Positions 1 through 9,295 of a stretch of DNA of 64,000 bases are shown here, in pieces. A program made the position numbers and the translations under genes. The notes below the pieces were generated by a model. The model was not told the origin of the DNA. It worked only from the letters and a program-made list of their open reading frames with translations, and ran no database searches. Location of the stretch: assembly GCA_016704465.1 (NCBI GenBank), contig JADJAD010000014.1, forward strand, positions 124,001 to 188,000. Direction: 5' to 3'. The stretch's first letter is position 1, and every line of letters starts with the position of its first letter. The DNA is from Gemmatimonadota bacterium. Its GTDB lineage: Bacteria; Gemmatimonadota; Gemmatimonadetes; Gemmatimonadales; Gemmatimonadaceae.

Positions 1-947
1 GTCCCTCACTGTCAAACGGCTGGGCGAGCAGGTCGGGGTCGGCCGGATCGGAGAAGAGCGTGATCCGCTCGTCGGCGATCTTCTCGCCCACCCGGCTGCC
101 GCCGCCCTTGCTCGAAAAGGTGCCGCGCCCCTCATCGGTATTGCGGGCGTTGAAGCTGCCGAGCAGTTGCGGGAGCATGTCGGCCACGGCCTGTGGCTCG
201 AGCACGACGGGTGTACATGCCCGGCTCGATGGCCTGCGGCGAGCGCGAGGCCACGGCCTTCTGCGCCGCGACCGCGCCTAACGCGGCCGGGTCGAGCTTG
301 CCCCAGTCCCGTGCCCCGGCCGACGCCCACCCGGACCCGGTGGCGTCGGGGGTGCGCACGGTCGTGCCGAGATTCACGTCGGTGGAGCGGTGGTAGGCAA
401 ACAGTCCCTTGCTGGTCGCGATCGCCACCGCCCCGGCATTGGCCTCGAGGAAGCCGGCCACGAACAGGTCGCCCACCCCCTGCCCCGCCGTCGCCACCGT
501 GGCCAGCACGCGCTTGACCGCCTCGGCGCGCGCCTCGGGGCCGAGGGCGGCGGTGCGCTCGATGAAGGCGTCGACGGGCGTATAGCTCTGCGGACCGAGT
601 TCCGGCATCAGCTCCGGGTCCTCGGGCGAGAGACGGGCCAGCCGTTCGGCCTGGTCGACCGTGCGACGCAACGCGGTGTCGTCGAGCACGTTGCTCGACG
701 CCGACGCCCGTCGCCGCCCGATCGTGGCGACGACCGTCACCGTGGTGTCGGTGATTCCGCCCGATGTCGTGATCTCGTTGCCGGCAAAGCGCGTGTTGCC
801 GCTCCACCCGCTGGCGATGTTCACGCGCAGCTCGTCGGCCTTGCCCATGGCGAGGATGCGGTCGGCGAGCGCCTTGGCCTCGTCGCGCGTCAGCACCGCC
901 ACGTCGGCGGCCGTGGCGTCGGCGAGCGTGTACAGGGAGCGCGGCAT
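1..947 (-). CDS. TldE/PmbA-like subunit of a TldD/TldE peptidase (partial, frameshifted)
   Basis: Member of the TldD/PmbA family on the TldE side. In the well-studied pair, TldE has no metal site and joins zinc-bearing TldD in a protease acting on unfolded peptides. The N-terminal part (residues 1 to about 245) reads cleanly and is typical of the family. Near base 214 the frame breaks at an extra C in a CCC run; in the next frame it resumes as VVLEPQAVADMLPQL and ends visibly in the family-like GRGTFSSKGGG segment before leaving the window at base 1 without a stop. The start ATG at 947 shares one base with the tldD-like stop (TGATG) and has GGAGG eight bases upstream, so the two are translationally coupled. 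No signal peptide is seen, unlike its partner. One of its Leu-Gly pairs uses a rare TTA codon (276-282). Confidence 0.85.
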
Positions 948-2558
948 CAGACGTTCCTCCCGGTGTTCACGATGTTGACGCCGCGGAAGCGCGCGGGGAC
1001 GCAGCCGTGGCTCACCGAGTTGGACTGCCCGGGCTCACCCTTGCCGTCGCCGAACGAGCCGCCCAGCCAGTACGACGACTTGCCGCCGATCATGTCCATG
1101 CTGTTCCAGAAGTCCGGCGTGCGGCTCTGGTAAGCGACGTCCTTCAGCATGCCGGTGATCTTGCCGTTCCGGACCTCGTAGAACACCTGGCCCGAGAACT
1201 GGAAGTTGAAGCGTTGGTGGTCGATGGACCACGAGCCGCGGTTCTTCACGAGTATGCCCCGCTGCGTGTCGGCCACGATGTCGTCGAGCGAGATGTCCTG
1301 CTCCGCGGGAAGCAGCGAGATGTTCGGCATGCGCTGGAACTGCACGCTGGACCATGAATCGGCGAACGAGCAGCCGTGCGAGCGCGTGACGCCGGTGAGC
1401 CCGGAAATCCACGCCGCCTGCTCGCGTGTTGTCTGGTAGTCGGTGAACATCCCCTTGTCGACGATGAGCCACTCGTCGGCCGGGACTCCCCTCGTCGTCC
1501 CACGCCACGCGGGCCAGCGACCCCTCCTGCGTGCGATCGCCCCGAATGTTCATGAACGCTCCGCCGTACTTCAGCTTCCCGATCATCTTCTCTGGCGGGG
1601 CGATGAACGAGGTGCCGGCGTAGTTGGCCTCGTAACCCATGGCGCGATCGAGCTCGGTGGGATGGCCGATCGACTCGTGAATCGTGAGCCAGAGGTTGGT
1701 GGGATCGAGGATGAGGTCGTAGCGCCCCACCTCGACCGAGCGGGCCGTCAGCTTCTCGGCAGCGAGCGACGCCCAGCGCTCGGCGTTGCCCGTCATGTCG
1801 AGCGACTCGATGTACTCCCATCCCTGCCCGCGCGGGGCGAGTTCCTCGTTGTAGCTCTGGAACTCCCCGTCGGCAATGGCGGTCGCGGTGAACTGCGGCC
1901 CCACGCGCACGAAGGTCTGGGTGACGAGCGTGCCGTCGGTCGTGGCCAGCGTTTTCTCCTCGCGCAGCAGCGACATGCCCGAGTTGACAAAGCGCACCTT
2001 CGGGACCTTGAGCGCGGCCTCGTTGGCCGCCAGCAGCAACGCCACCTTCTCCTCGATCGGGACGTCGATCGGATCGCGCGTGACTGGCGTGCGCCACGTT
2101 CCCTTCACCGCCGTAGTGGGAGCGAGCTCGATGGGGCGCCGCTGGGTGGTGCGGGCCGCTCGCGCCAGGCGCGCCGCCTCGCGGGCGGCCTGCTGCGCTC
2201 CCTCCTTCGTCATGCTGCTGGTGGCAGCTAAGCCCCAGCTCCCCTGCACGAGCGCGCGGACGCCGATGCCGTACGACTCCGAGTCGTTCACGCCGGTGAC
2301 CTGGCGCTCGCGCGTGGCCACGAACTGGCGCCGGTATCGCCCGACACGCGCATCGGCGTAGGAGGCGCCGGCGTCACGCGCCGCGTTCAATGCCTCCATC
2401 GTGAGCTCCTCGACGAGTGCGTCGGTGCCGGGCGCGCGCTCCACGCGCGGGGGCGCGGCCGGGAGCAGGAGCGCGCCCCCCATGGCCGAACGGCCCGCGG
2501 CGGCGGCAAGGGCGGCGGCGGCCGTGCCCTTCAGGAAGTCGCGACGATCGTGGGACAT
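947..2558 (-). CDS. TldD-like metallopeptidase with Tat signal (frameshifted)
   Basis: Catalytic partner of the TldD/TldE peptidase. The metal motif HExxxH is present as HESIGH at residues 294-299, and the C-terminal cysteine that completes the site in TldD appears in the SHGC segment close to the end. The N-terminus has a twin-arginine pattern (DRRDFLKG) followed by an alanine-rich hydrophobic stretch, suggesting Tat export; the Escherichia coli enzyme is cytoplasmic, so this is a notable difference. The reading frame breaks near 1488 in a GGGG run and resumes at once (VPADEWLIVDKGMF), so a sequencing indel is likely and the protein is probably intact. It is the first gene of a two-gene unit with the TldE-like gene. 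Start ATG at 2558 is chosen because it places the RR motif at the N-terminus. Confidence 0.88.
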
Positions 2559-2629
2559 GGGCTCACAGTGGACCGGGAAGCGTGACAGCGAATGCTCAAC
2601 CCCGCACCTTGGGGGAGGGACGTGGGAGT

Positions 2630-2701
2630 GTCAACCCGCGTGGCAACCCGCGTGGCAACCCGCGTGGCAACCCGAGTGTCAACCCGCGTGTCAGCCCGCG
2701 G
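2630..2701. repeat. 12-bp tandem array flush with a stop codon
   Basis: Six 12-bp units: one GTCAACCCGCGT, two GGCAACCCGCGT, then GGCAACCCGAGT, GTCAACCCGCGT and a diverged GTCAGCCCGCGG. The last unit contains the stop codon (TCA at 2691-2693, read as TGA on the minus strand) of the D-aminoacylase gene, so the array begins exactly at the 3' end of that gene and occupies the gap before the tldD-like start at 2558. It is one of several such arrays in the window with unrelated unit sequences. Confidence 0.95.
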
Positions 2702-4416
2702 CCGGTCGCACCGAGTGCCCGGTCCCCTCGGGACGGCGCACCCCCTCGTGCAGAGCAACGCCCCCGTTCACCAGCACCGCCGAGATGCCGACCGGATACT
2801 GGAAGGGCTGCTCGTACGTCGCCGTGTCGCGCACGATGGCGGCGTCGAAGACCACGATGTCGGCAGCGAGGCCGACGGCCAGCCGGCCGCGATCGGTGAT
2901 GCCGACGCGCGCGGCGGGGTAGGCCGACATCTTGTGGATCGCCTGCTCGAGCGTGAGCGCGCGCCGTTCGCGAACGTAACGCGCCAGCACACGCGGAAAG
3001 GTGCCGAGCCCCCGTGGATGCGGACTCCCGCGCCGCGTGGGGCCATCGGCGGCGAACGCGCCGCCGTCGCTGCAGACCATGCCGAGCGGGTGGGCGAGGA
3101 TGCGGTCGAGGTTGTCCTCGCTCATCGCGAAGCCGACCATCCCGACGTTCAGCGCACTGCGTCGCAGGAGCCCCAGGGCGACCTCGTAGGGGTCCATGCC
3201 TAACGACCTGGCATACGCGCCGAGCCGCTTCCCTTCGGCCGCCCGATCGTCTGCAGCGCGCACCGACGCGATGTGCACGTTGTCCCACCCTCCGATGAGC
3301 TCGACCTTGCCCAAGGTCTCGGTCCGGATGCGCGCGGCGGTGGCGGGATCGTCCAGGCGGCGCAGGAAGGCCTGCGTGCCGCCGTCGCGGCTCCAGACGG
3401 GGAAGAGGTTCGTGAGTCCCGTCTGGTAGGCGGTGTACGGATAGCGGTCGAACGCGACATCGAGCCCGGAGCGCTTGGCCTGCTCGATGCGGCCGAAGGC
3501 GTCGTCGAGGCGTGGCCAGTTGCGCGGCCCCTGCGTCTTGAGATGCGAAATCTGCAGCGGGCAGCCGGCGCCGGTCGCCACCGCGATCGACTCGTCGATC
3601 GCGTCGAGCAGCTGGTCGTCCTCGTTGCGCATGTGCGTGGCGTACGGCAGCCGCCGACCGGCCAGCGGACGCGCCAGGGCCACGAGCTCGTCGAGGCGGG
3701 CAAAGGCGCCCGGCGTGTACTCCAACCCGGACGATGCGCCGCAGGCGCCGTCGGCGAGCGCGCGCGTCACCAGCGCCACCATGCGCTCCACCTCGGACGC
3801 GGTGGCGGCGATCGTCTTCGCCGACGACCTTGCCGCGCACGGTTCCGAGCCCGATCATCGCCGCGACGTTCACCGACGGGTGCAAGGCGTCGATCGCCGC
3901 GAACCACGCCGCGAACGACCCGCTCTCCCGGCCCGCCGACGCCGCCGCCGTGGCCCCCCACGGGCGTGAGCTTCCGTCCTGTCCCGCCACGATCGTCGTG
4001 ATCCCCTGGCGCACCACCGACTCGGCGCGTGGATCGTCCCACACGTTGCCGTCACCATGCGAGTGAATGTCGATGAAGCCCGGAGCCACGACCTGTCCGG
4101 TTGCATCGATCTCCTGGCGTCCACGCTCGGCGATGCGAGGGGACATCGCGGCAATCCGCCCGGCGCGCACTCCCACGTCGCCGCGGACTCCGGGGCTCCC
4201 CCGCCCATCGTGCACCACGCCGCCGCGAATCACCACGTCGAAGTCGTCGCGACGAGTCCACACGGCGGGCACTCCCGCGACGGCGAGCAGGGTGCCGACC
4301 GTCCGGACGACGGCTTCGCGGCGCGTCGGCGTGCCCGAATCGTCCGAGCCGAGGGGGGACGGGGAGGCGACCGTCTCGTTCGACGAGTCGGCGGCGGGCT
4401 TCGTGGGCAGGGTCAT
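2691..4416 (-). CDS. N-acyl-D-amino-acid deacylase (amidohydrolase, frameshifted)
   Basis: Amidohydrolase of the D-aminoacylase type, hydrolysing N-acyl-D-amino acids to D-amino acid and carboxylate. Visible signatures: the HxH metal pair in GFIDIHSHGDG (H118, H120), a further conserved block ATHMRNEDDQLLDAIDE, QISHLKTQG, the CSDGG segment near the C-terminus and the closing GLAADIVVFD typical of the superfamily. An arginine pair followed by a hydrophobic stretch (RREAVVRTVGTLLAVAG, residues 32-48) suggests export, possibly by Tat. The frame breaks near 3808-3814 (one extra base in a GGTGGCGGCG context) and continues in the adjacent frame, giving a normal length of about 570 residues. It sits upstream of the TldD/TldE-like pair on the same strand, which fits peptide and D-amino-acid salvage. 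The 3' end abuts a 12-bp tandem array. Confidence 0.87.
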
Positions 4417-4557
4417 GGGAGTGCGGTTTGGATAGTCGAACTACGCCGAGGGGGCGATGCAGCGTTGACGAACGGGTCGGCACGACGCGTGCAGCAGGAT
4501 ATCCTCCAACCACCGTGACACGAATGGCCTCCACCTCGACTTCATAACCCCCCACTC

Positions 4558-5572
4558 ATGCCTCCAGCCGGGCCGCGCAGCGGGTCTGTTCGTTCCAAGC
4601 TGATCGTCAACTCGATCCTTGCCGTGGCGTTCATCGCCATTTCGGCGCCGCAGGCCACGCGGATCCCCGCGCACGAGTGGCTGTCGTTCGCCTTCATCGC
4701 AGTGCTCGCCCTTCATGTCCTGTTCAGCTGGTCGTGGATCGTCGGCGCCAGCGCACGATTCCTTTCGGCCCTTCGCGGACAGGTCCGCTTCAACTACGCG
4801 CTCGATTCGTTGAGCTACCTGGCGATGGTCGTGGTGATGGTGTCGGGCATCGTGATCTCGGAGTCGGCGCTCCCCTCGCTGGGATTCCCGAGGCCGCGCG
4901 ACCGCTTCTGGTCGGTGATACATGACGTGTCGTCGGAGGCGCTGCTGGTGATGATCGGCGTGCACGGCAATGCACTGGAACTGGGTCATGGCGGCGAGCG
5001 CGCGGTTCCTGACCGGGACGCTGGGCACGGGGACGGAGACCTCGCGCGCGCAGAACTCGTGGCTCCGTCCCGCCCTCACGCTGCTGGCCGTGACGGCGGT
5101 CGCCACTCTGGTGACGCTCGGGATCGGCGAGACATCGATAGCCGAGCGCATGCACCGGCCCGGCCCCCGCGCACGTCCCGAGGGGGCAGCTACCGGGCCA
5201 GGTGGCGCGCGCCAGCGACCCACCGATGCGCCGACCGCGAGTGCGGAGGGACGCCGTGCAGGCGCGAACGATCGTTCGGCGAGCGGGCAGGCGAACGGGC
5301 AGGCGAACGGGCAGGCGAACGGGCAGGCGAACGGGCAGGCAGGCGGGCAAGCGGGCGGACCAGCACCCGGTCGCGCGACACGTCCGGCGCGGCGCGGCGG
5401 CGGCGCGAACACGCTCAGCTGGCGCCAGCGCTACCTGCAGCCGACGCTCAAGATCGGCGCGTTCATGGGCGTTCCATTCCTGCTGACACTCGTCCTGCTG
5501 CGCGTTATCGGCGCCCGACGAACCGCCGGCGCGGCAGGGTCCAGTGATCCGCTGGAGCAAGGGGTGGACTAG
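4558..5572 (+). CDS. DUF4405-like polytopic membrane protein (frameshifted)
   Basis: Integral membrane protein of about 335 residues. Five hydrophobic segments are visible in the first 220 residues, with paired HxxFxWSW and HWNW motifs resembling the DUF4405 (cytochrome b561-like) fold, in which histidines on neighbouring helices could bind haem. A sixth helix (FMGVPFLLTLVLLRVIG) closes the protein. Between helices five and six lies a long Gly/Arg-rich cytoplasmic or periplasmic linker that contains a (N)GQA repeat encoded by a 12-bp tandem array. The frame breaks near 4970 just before HWNW and continues in the next frame to the stop at 5570-5572; I join the two parts. The gene faces away from the D-aminoacylase gene across a 141-bp divergent gap. 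Haem binding is inference only. Confidence 0.65.
5281..5352. repeat. 12-bp in-frame coding tandem array
   Basis: Four exact GAACGGGCAGGC units preceded by GAGCGGGCAGGC and followed by AGGCGGGCAAGC. Read in the gene's frame it encodes a repeated four-residue unit (Asn/Ser/Gly-Gly-Gln-Ala) in the flexible linker of the DUF4405-like membrane protein. Unit length is a multiple of three, so copy-number change would lengthen or shorten the linker without a frameshift. Confidence 0.95.
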
Positions 5573-5731
5573 CGGTCCGCTCTCCAACCGTCGACTGCAT
5601 GCGGGACCGGGCGACGTGGCGTGCCGTTGCCATTCCGCGTTAGGTTGCCCGTCGCGCACGCGCGCATCGGCCCGGCAGGTGCGCGTCGTCCCGGATGTTG
5701 CGGTCGTCCCCTCCCCCGCGTGGAGCCCCGC

Positions 5732-6259
5732 ATGTCAGCCATTGCCGTTGCTCGCAGCTTCCCGACCCGTCCAGCCTTGCGCCGCATGCTGGACGAGGCG
5801 TTCTTCGGTCCGGCGTGGCATGGCCCGTCGCTCAAGGTCGCGCTGCGTGGCGTGACGGCCGAGCACGCACTGTGGCGCCCGGGCAAGGGTCGCCCAAACG
5901 TGTGGGAGCAGGTGCTGCACTGCGCGATCGGGAAGCACCTCGTCGCGAACCGGCTGGATCCGTCGCAGAAGGCGCGGTTCCCTCGCCCCCTCGCTCGCGC
6001 CTGGTGGTCGTCTGCCCCCGACGTGGCAGACCCTGATGCGCGCGACCGTGCGTGGCGCGACGACCTCGCACTGCTCGATGTCTCGCACCGGCGCCTGCTT
6101 GCGGTCCTGGCGCGCACGCCGCTGTCGCGGCTGCGGGAAAGCCATGGGGCGCGGCCAGTTGTGCTCGGCGAGCAGGTCGCGGGACTCGCGCTGCACGACG
6201 CATATCACGCCGGGCAGGTCGCGCTCGTGCTGCGCCTGGCGGACTCGCGCCCTCGATAG
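5732..6259 (+). CDS. DinB-fold protein
   Basis: About 175 residues with the DinB/YfiT-type four-helix arrangement: a first conserved block VWEQVLHCAIGKH and a last block LHDAYHAGQVALVLRL, whose histidines match the usual metal triad of the fold (here in the order His...His...His). Such proteins are putative metal-dependent thiol transferases or detoxification enzymes, but most have no proven reaction. No signal peptide. The start at 5732 follows a short G-rich stretch and puts the DinB core at the N-terminus; an earlier in-frame start near 5621 would add an arginine-rich leader that looks non-coding. The gene stands alone between the DUF4405-like gene and an SGNH lipoprotein on the same strand. 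Confidence 0.75.
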   Translation: MSAIAVARSFPTRPALRRMLDEAFFGPAWHGPSLKVALRGVTAEHALWRPGKGRPNVWEQVLHCAIGKHLVANRLDPSQKARFPRPLARAWWSSAPDVADPDARDRAWRDDLALLDVSHRRLLAVLARTPLSRLRESHGARPVVLGEQVAGLALHDAYHAGQVALVLRLADSRPR

Positions 6260-6365
6260 CACTGGCACGGCGGGTGGTCCCACCGAAGGCACCGGCGGTG
6301 TCGCGGGTCGCACCGTCGGCCCCGCGCCGCGGGCGCCCCAGCCGAGTGCCGCCGTATCGTAGCGC

Positions 6366-7136
6366 ATGAACGCCTCATCCATCATCGCGCTCGTGCTCGT
6401 CGTCGCCTGCATGGACGCACCGACTGCTCCCGGTGTCTCGGCCGGGACGCGTGTGTTGTTCATCGGCAATTCGCTCACCTACGTCAACGACGTTCCGGGG
6501 CTGGTGATGGCCATTGCCCGCCAGGTTGGTGACAACGACCTCGGCACCGCGATGGTGGCGTTCCCCGACTTCTCGCTCGAGGATCACTGGCACGAGGGCA
6601 GCGCCGCGCGGGCCTTGGGTCGACAGCGCTGGGACTTCGTGGTCATGCAACAGGGTCCCTCATCGCTGCCTGCCAACCAGCTCTACCTCGAGGAGTGGAC
6701 GCGCCAGTTCGACGCGACGATCCGCTCGGCCGCCGCGACGCCGTTGTTGTACCAGGTCTGGCCGCACATCCTGCGGCGAGGCGATGCACCGGCCGTCCTG
6801 GTGTCGTATGCCAACGCGGCCCGGGCAGTCCAGGGACGACTCGCGCCGGTCGGCGCGGCCTGGGACAGCGTCCTGGCATCGGGCGATTCGGTCGGGTTGT
6901 ACTCCGCCGACGGACTTCACGCCTCGGCGTACGGCGCGTGGCTGGCGGCCGTGGTGATCTACGCCACCGTGCGGGCGCTCGATCCGGCGACCCTGCCAAC
7001 GACGCTACCGGCCTCCCTCCCGACGCAGGTGGCGGCGCCACCGCTTCCCGCAGCCAAGGTGCGGGCCCTGCTGCAGCGGGCGGGTGCGGCGATGCTCGCC
7101 GCCCGCGCGCACCAGGCAGGCGGCGCCGCGCGTTAG
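6366..7136 (+). CDS. SGNH/GDSL-like hydrolase lipoprotein
   Basis: Secreted esterase-type protein of 256 residues. The N-terminus is a short hydrophobic signal with a lipobox-like VVAC at residues 12-15. The SGNH signature follows directly: block I is FIGNSLTYVND (GNS in place of GDS, serine nucleophile), and the C-terminal catalytic pair is likely the Asp and His of DGLHASAYG. A conserved VMQQGPSSLP and a VWPH block fit the family. The substrate cannot be told. The C-terminal 60 residues are Pro/Ala-rich and hydrophilic. Its stop codon (TAG, 7134-7136) lies inside a GTTAGGC heptamer that also supplies the TAA stop of the convergent histidine kinase gene, so the two genes overlap by four bases. 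Confidence 0.78.
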   Translation: MNASSIIALVLVVACMDAPTAPGVSAGTRVLFIGNSLTYVNDVPGLVMAIARQVGDNDLGTAMVAFPDFSLEDHWHEGSAARALGRQRWDFVVMQQGPSSLPANQLYLEEWTRQFDATIRSAAATPLLYQVWPHILRRGDAPAVLVSYANAARAVQGRLAPVGAAWDSVLASGDSVGLYSADGLHASAYGAWLAAVVIYATVRALDPATLPTTLPASLPTQVAAPPLPAAKVRALLQRAGAAMLAARAHQAGGAAR

Positions 7137-8259
7137 GCGGCCGGCACAGGAATCAGCACCACGACCTCCGCCCCGGGCCCGGCGTCGTGCACGCGTGAGC
7201 GAGAGGGAGGCGCGTCCGTCGTAGAGCCGGTCCAGGCGGTCGCGCAGGTTGCGGAGCCCCGTGCCGCTCCCGCGCGTCGGCGCCACCGCCACCGGGCCCG
7301 GGCCATCGTCGCGCACCGACAGGCGCAATCCGCCCGGCACGCGCGCGGCACCGATGGCGACCTGACCGCCCGCGGCGCGCGGGGCGATCGCGTGCACGAG
7401 GGCGTTCTCCACCAGCGGCTGCAGGACGAACGCCGGGACCTCACAATCGAGCACGTCGGCGTCGACCGACCACTCCACGCGCAGGCGCTCCGCGAATCGC
7501 ACCTGCTCGATGTCGAGGTAGCGTCGCGTCAACTCCAGCTCCTCGCGCAGCGGGAGCGACGAGCGTTCCGTCGCCGCGAGGGTGGCGCGCAGCAGCTCGG
7601 CCAGGCGCACCGTCACCCGCTTCGCGGCCGGTGGATCCTCACTCACGAGCGCCACGACGGCGTTGAGTGCGTTGAACAGGAAGTGCGGCTGCAACTGCGC
7701 GCGCAGCGCCGCCAGCTGCGCCTGGGCCAGGTCGCTGGAGAGGCGGGCGGCCCGCACCGCCTCGGCGCGCCAGGCCTCGTGCCAGCGCATGGCCGCGTGC
7801 GCACCGAGGATCGCCCAGTAGATCACGGTGAACAGGTCGCCGTACGAGCGCAGTCCGTAGGCAAGGATGCTGTCCAGGGCGCGCTCGGGCACCACGCCGA
7901 AGCTCAAGCTCACCCGATCGACGATCAGGATCTGGCCGGTGACCACGAGGACACAGAGCGGGACGTGGACTGCCATCGCCTTGGCCACGCCGCCGCGCTG
8001 CAACGGCACGCGATCGGCAACGGTAGTGACCAGCAGCGACCAGCCCGCCCACGGGAGCCAGACCGCCAGCTGCGAGATAACGATCTCCCCCAGCGTGAGT
8101 CCTGGGTTTGAGTCGTGACGGCACCACGACCATCCCGATGCTCGCGACGATGGCGGGGACGATCCAGCCCACGAGGAGCACGAGGCGGGCCGGCGAGCGC
8201 GGTACGCGGGACTGCGGAATCGCCGGCGTGCTGCCGCCCTCGTCGACCGGCTGCGTCAT
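7133..8259 (-). CDS. LytS/YehU-type sensor histidine kinase (two frameshifts)
   Basis: Membrane sensor kinase of the His_kinase family that pairs with LytTR regulators. The N-terminal half has several hydrophobic segments; the kinase core carries the phospho-acceptor histidine in LQPHFLFNALNAVV and the ATPase motifs VENALVHAI and DDGPGP...GTGLRNLRDRL. Two single-base breaks are apparent, near 8104 (between the first helix and GLTLGEIVISQLAVW) and near 7194 (just before VHDAGPGAEVVVLIPV); the correct protein needs all three frames and ends with TAA at 7133-7135. The start ATG at 8259 overlaps the response-regulator stop as ATGA. Likely phosphorylates the adjacent LytTR protein; the signal it senses is unknown. 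Probable sequence errors rather than decay, because the family motifs are all retained. Confidence 0.85.
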
Positions 8260-9107
8260 TCGCCGCGCAGGGCGCGCTCCAGCGAGGCGCGGTGCGTGCG
8301 GCTCACCCGCAGCTTGGCCCCCGAGTGCAGGATCATCACCTGGTCGCCTCCAAACCACGGCTGCAACTCGCGAATGGCATCGAGGGACACGATGAGGCGA
8401 CGGTGAATGCGCGTGAAGCGACGCGGATCGAGGCGCGACTCGAGCGCGGAGGGCGTCTCGCGCAGTTCGTGACGCTCCTTCCCCGCGTGCAGGATGACAT
8501 AGTTGCCGGACGACTCGATCCACTGCACGTCGGCCAGCCGGACGAAGTAGGTGCGTTGATCGCGGCGCACGACCATGCGATCGGCGTACTCTCCGCGCGC
8601 TGCAGGCGCGACTCCGGTTGCACCGATGGTCGCTTCGGTCGGACCGGCCGCCAGGTCGACCGGCGCGGCAGCCGCCGCGCCCAGCGACGTCAGGAGCGCC
8701 CCCACGCGCCTCGCCTCGGCGGCGATCGTGCCGGCCGCCGCGCGAGCGCGCAAACGCTCCCATGCCGCTGCGAAGCGCTCGTCGTCAAACGGCTTGAGCA
8801 GGTAGTCCACGGCCGCCACGTCGAAGGCGTGCACGGCGTGCTGGTCGTGCGCCGTCACGAAGACGGTCGGCGGCATGCGCTCGACCCCGACGGCCTGCAC
8901 GACGGCAAAGCCGTCCATCTCCGGCATCTGCACGTCGAGAAAGACCGCGTCCGGCCGCCACGATTCCACCAGCCGTGCCGCGGTCGCCCCGTCAGCCGCC
9001 TCTTCCAGCGCGACGTTCGGCGCGATGGCGCGCAGGCATTCGGCCACCCGAACCCGGGCCAGCCGCTCATCGTCCACGATCAGGATGCGTGCGATGGGGT
9101 GTGTCAC
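8256..9107 (-). CDS. LytTR-family response regulator
   Basis: Transcriptional regulator of about 283 residues: a receiver domain (acidic pair D12-D13, phospho-acceptor Asp58 in FLDVQMPEMDG, and a conserved Lys in DYLLKPFDD), an alanine-rich linker, then a LytTR DNA-binding domain (WIESSGNYVILH, RFTRIHRRLIVSLD). Members bind direct repeats in promoters. The most plausible start is GTG at 9107, directly before the first beta strand (ARILIVDDE); no good ribosome-binding site is visible. The stop overlaps the start of the sensor kinase gene by ATGA, so the two are coupled. Upstream on the same strand lie the PHP metallohydrolase and DUF4184 genes, with a 188-base gap. Confidence 0.9.
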   Translation of the reverse strand: MTHPIARILIVDDERLARVRVAECLRAIAPNVALEEAADGATAARLVESWRPDAVFLDVQMPEMDGFAVVQAVGVERMPPTVFVTAHDQHAVHAFDVAAVDYLLKPFDDERFAAAWERLRARAAAGTIAAEARRVGALLTSLGAAAAAPVDLAAGPTEATIGATGVAPAARGEYADRMVVRRDQRTYFVRLADVQWIESSGNYVILHAGKERHELRETPSALESRLDPRRFTRIHRRLIVSLDAIRELQPWFGGDQVMILHSGAKLRVSRTHRASLERALRGE

Positions 9108-9295
9108 CGAAAGGAGGATTGTATTCGAGGTGCCGCGCGTGCGACAGGATGCCGAACGTGACAGGGCGGTGCATCGCCACGAGGACGAACCGCGCGGTCG
9201 CGGGGACCAGCGGCGCCTGCAGCGGGAGCAGGCGCCGCTCGCCGTCGGGACCGGTGCACGCATCCACCCGAACGCGGCGCCACCGGCCAGTCCTG

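Noticed and set aside
9067..9267. A reading frame of about 66 residues on the minus strand (PDGERRLLPLQAPLVP...VTFGILSHARHLEY) between the PHP hydrolase and the response regulator
   Set aside because: It looks somewhat protein-like, but it overlaps the regulator start, has no ribosome-binding site and matches no family I know; it may be a chance frame or a trace of a further frameshift.
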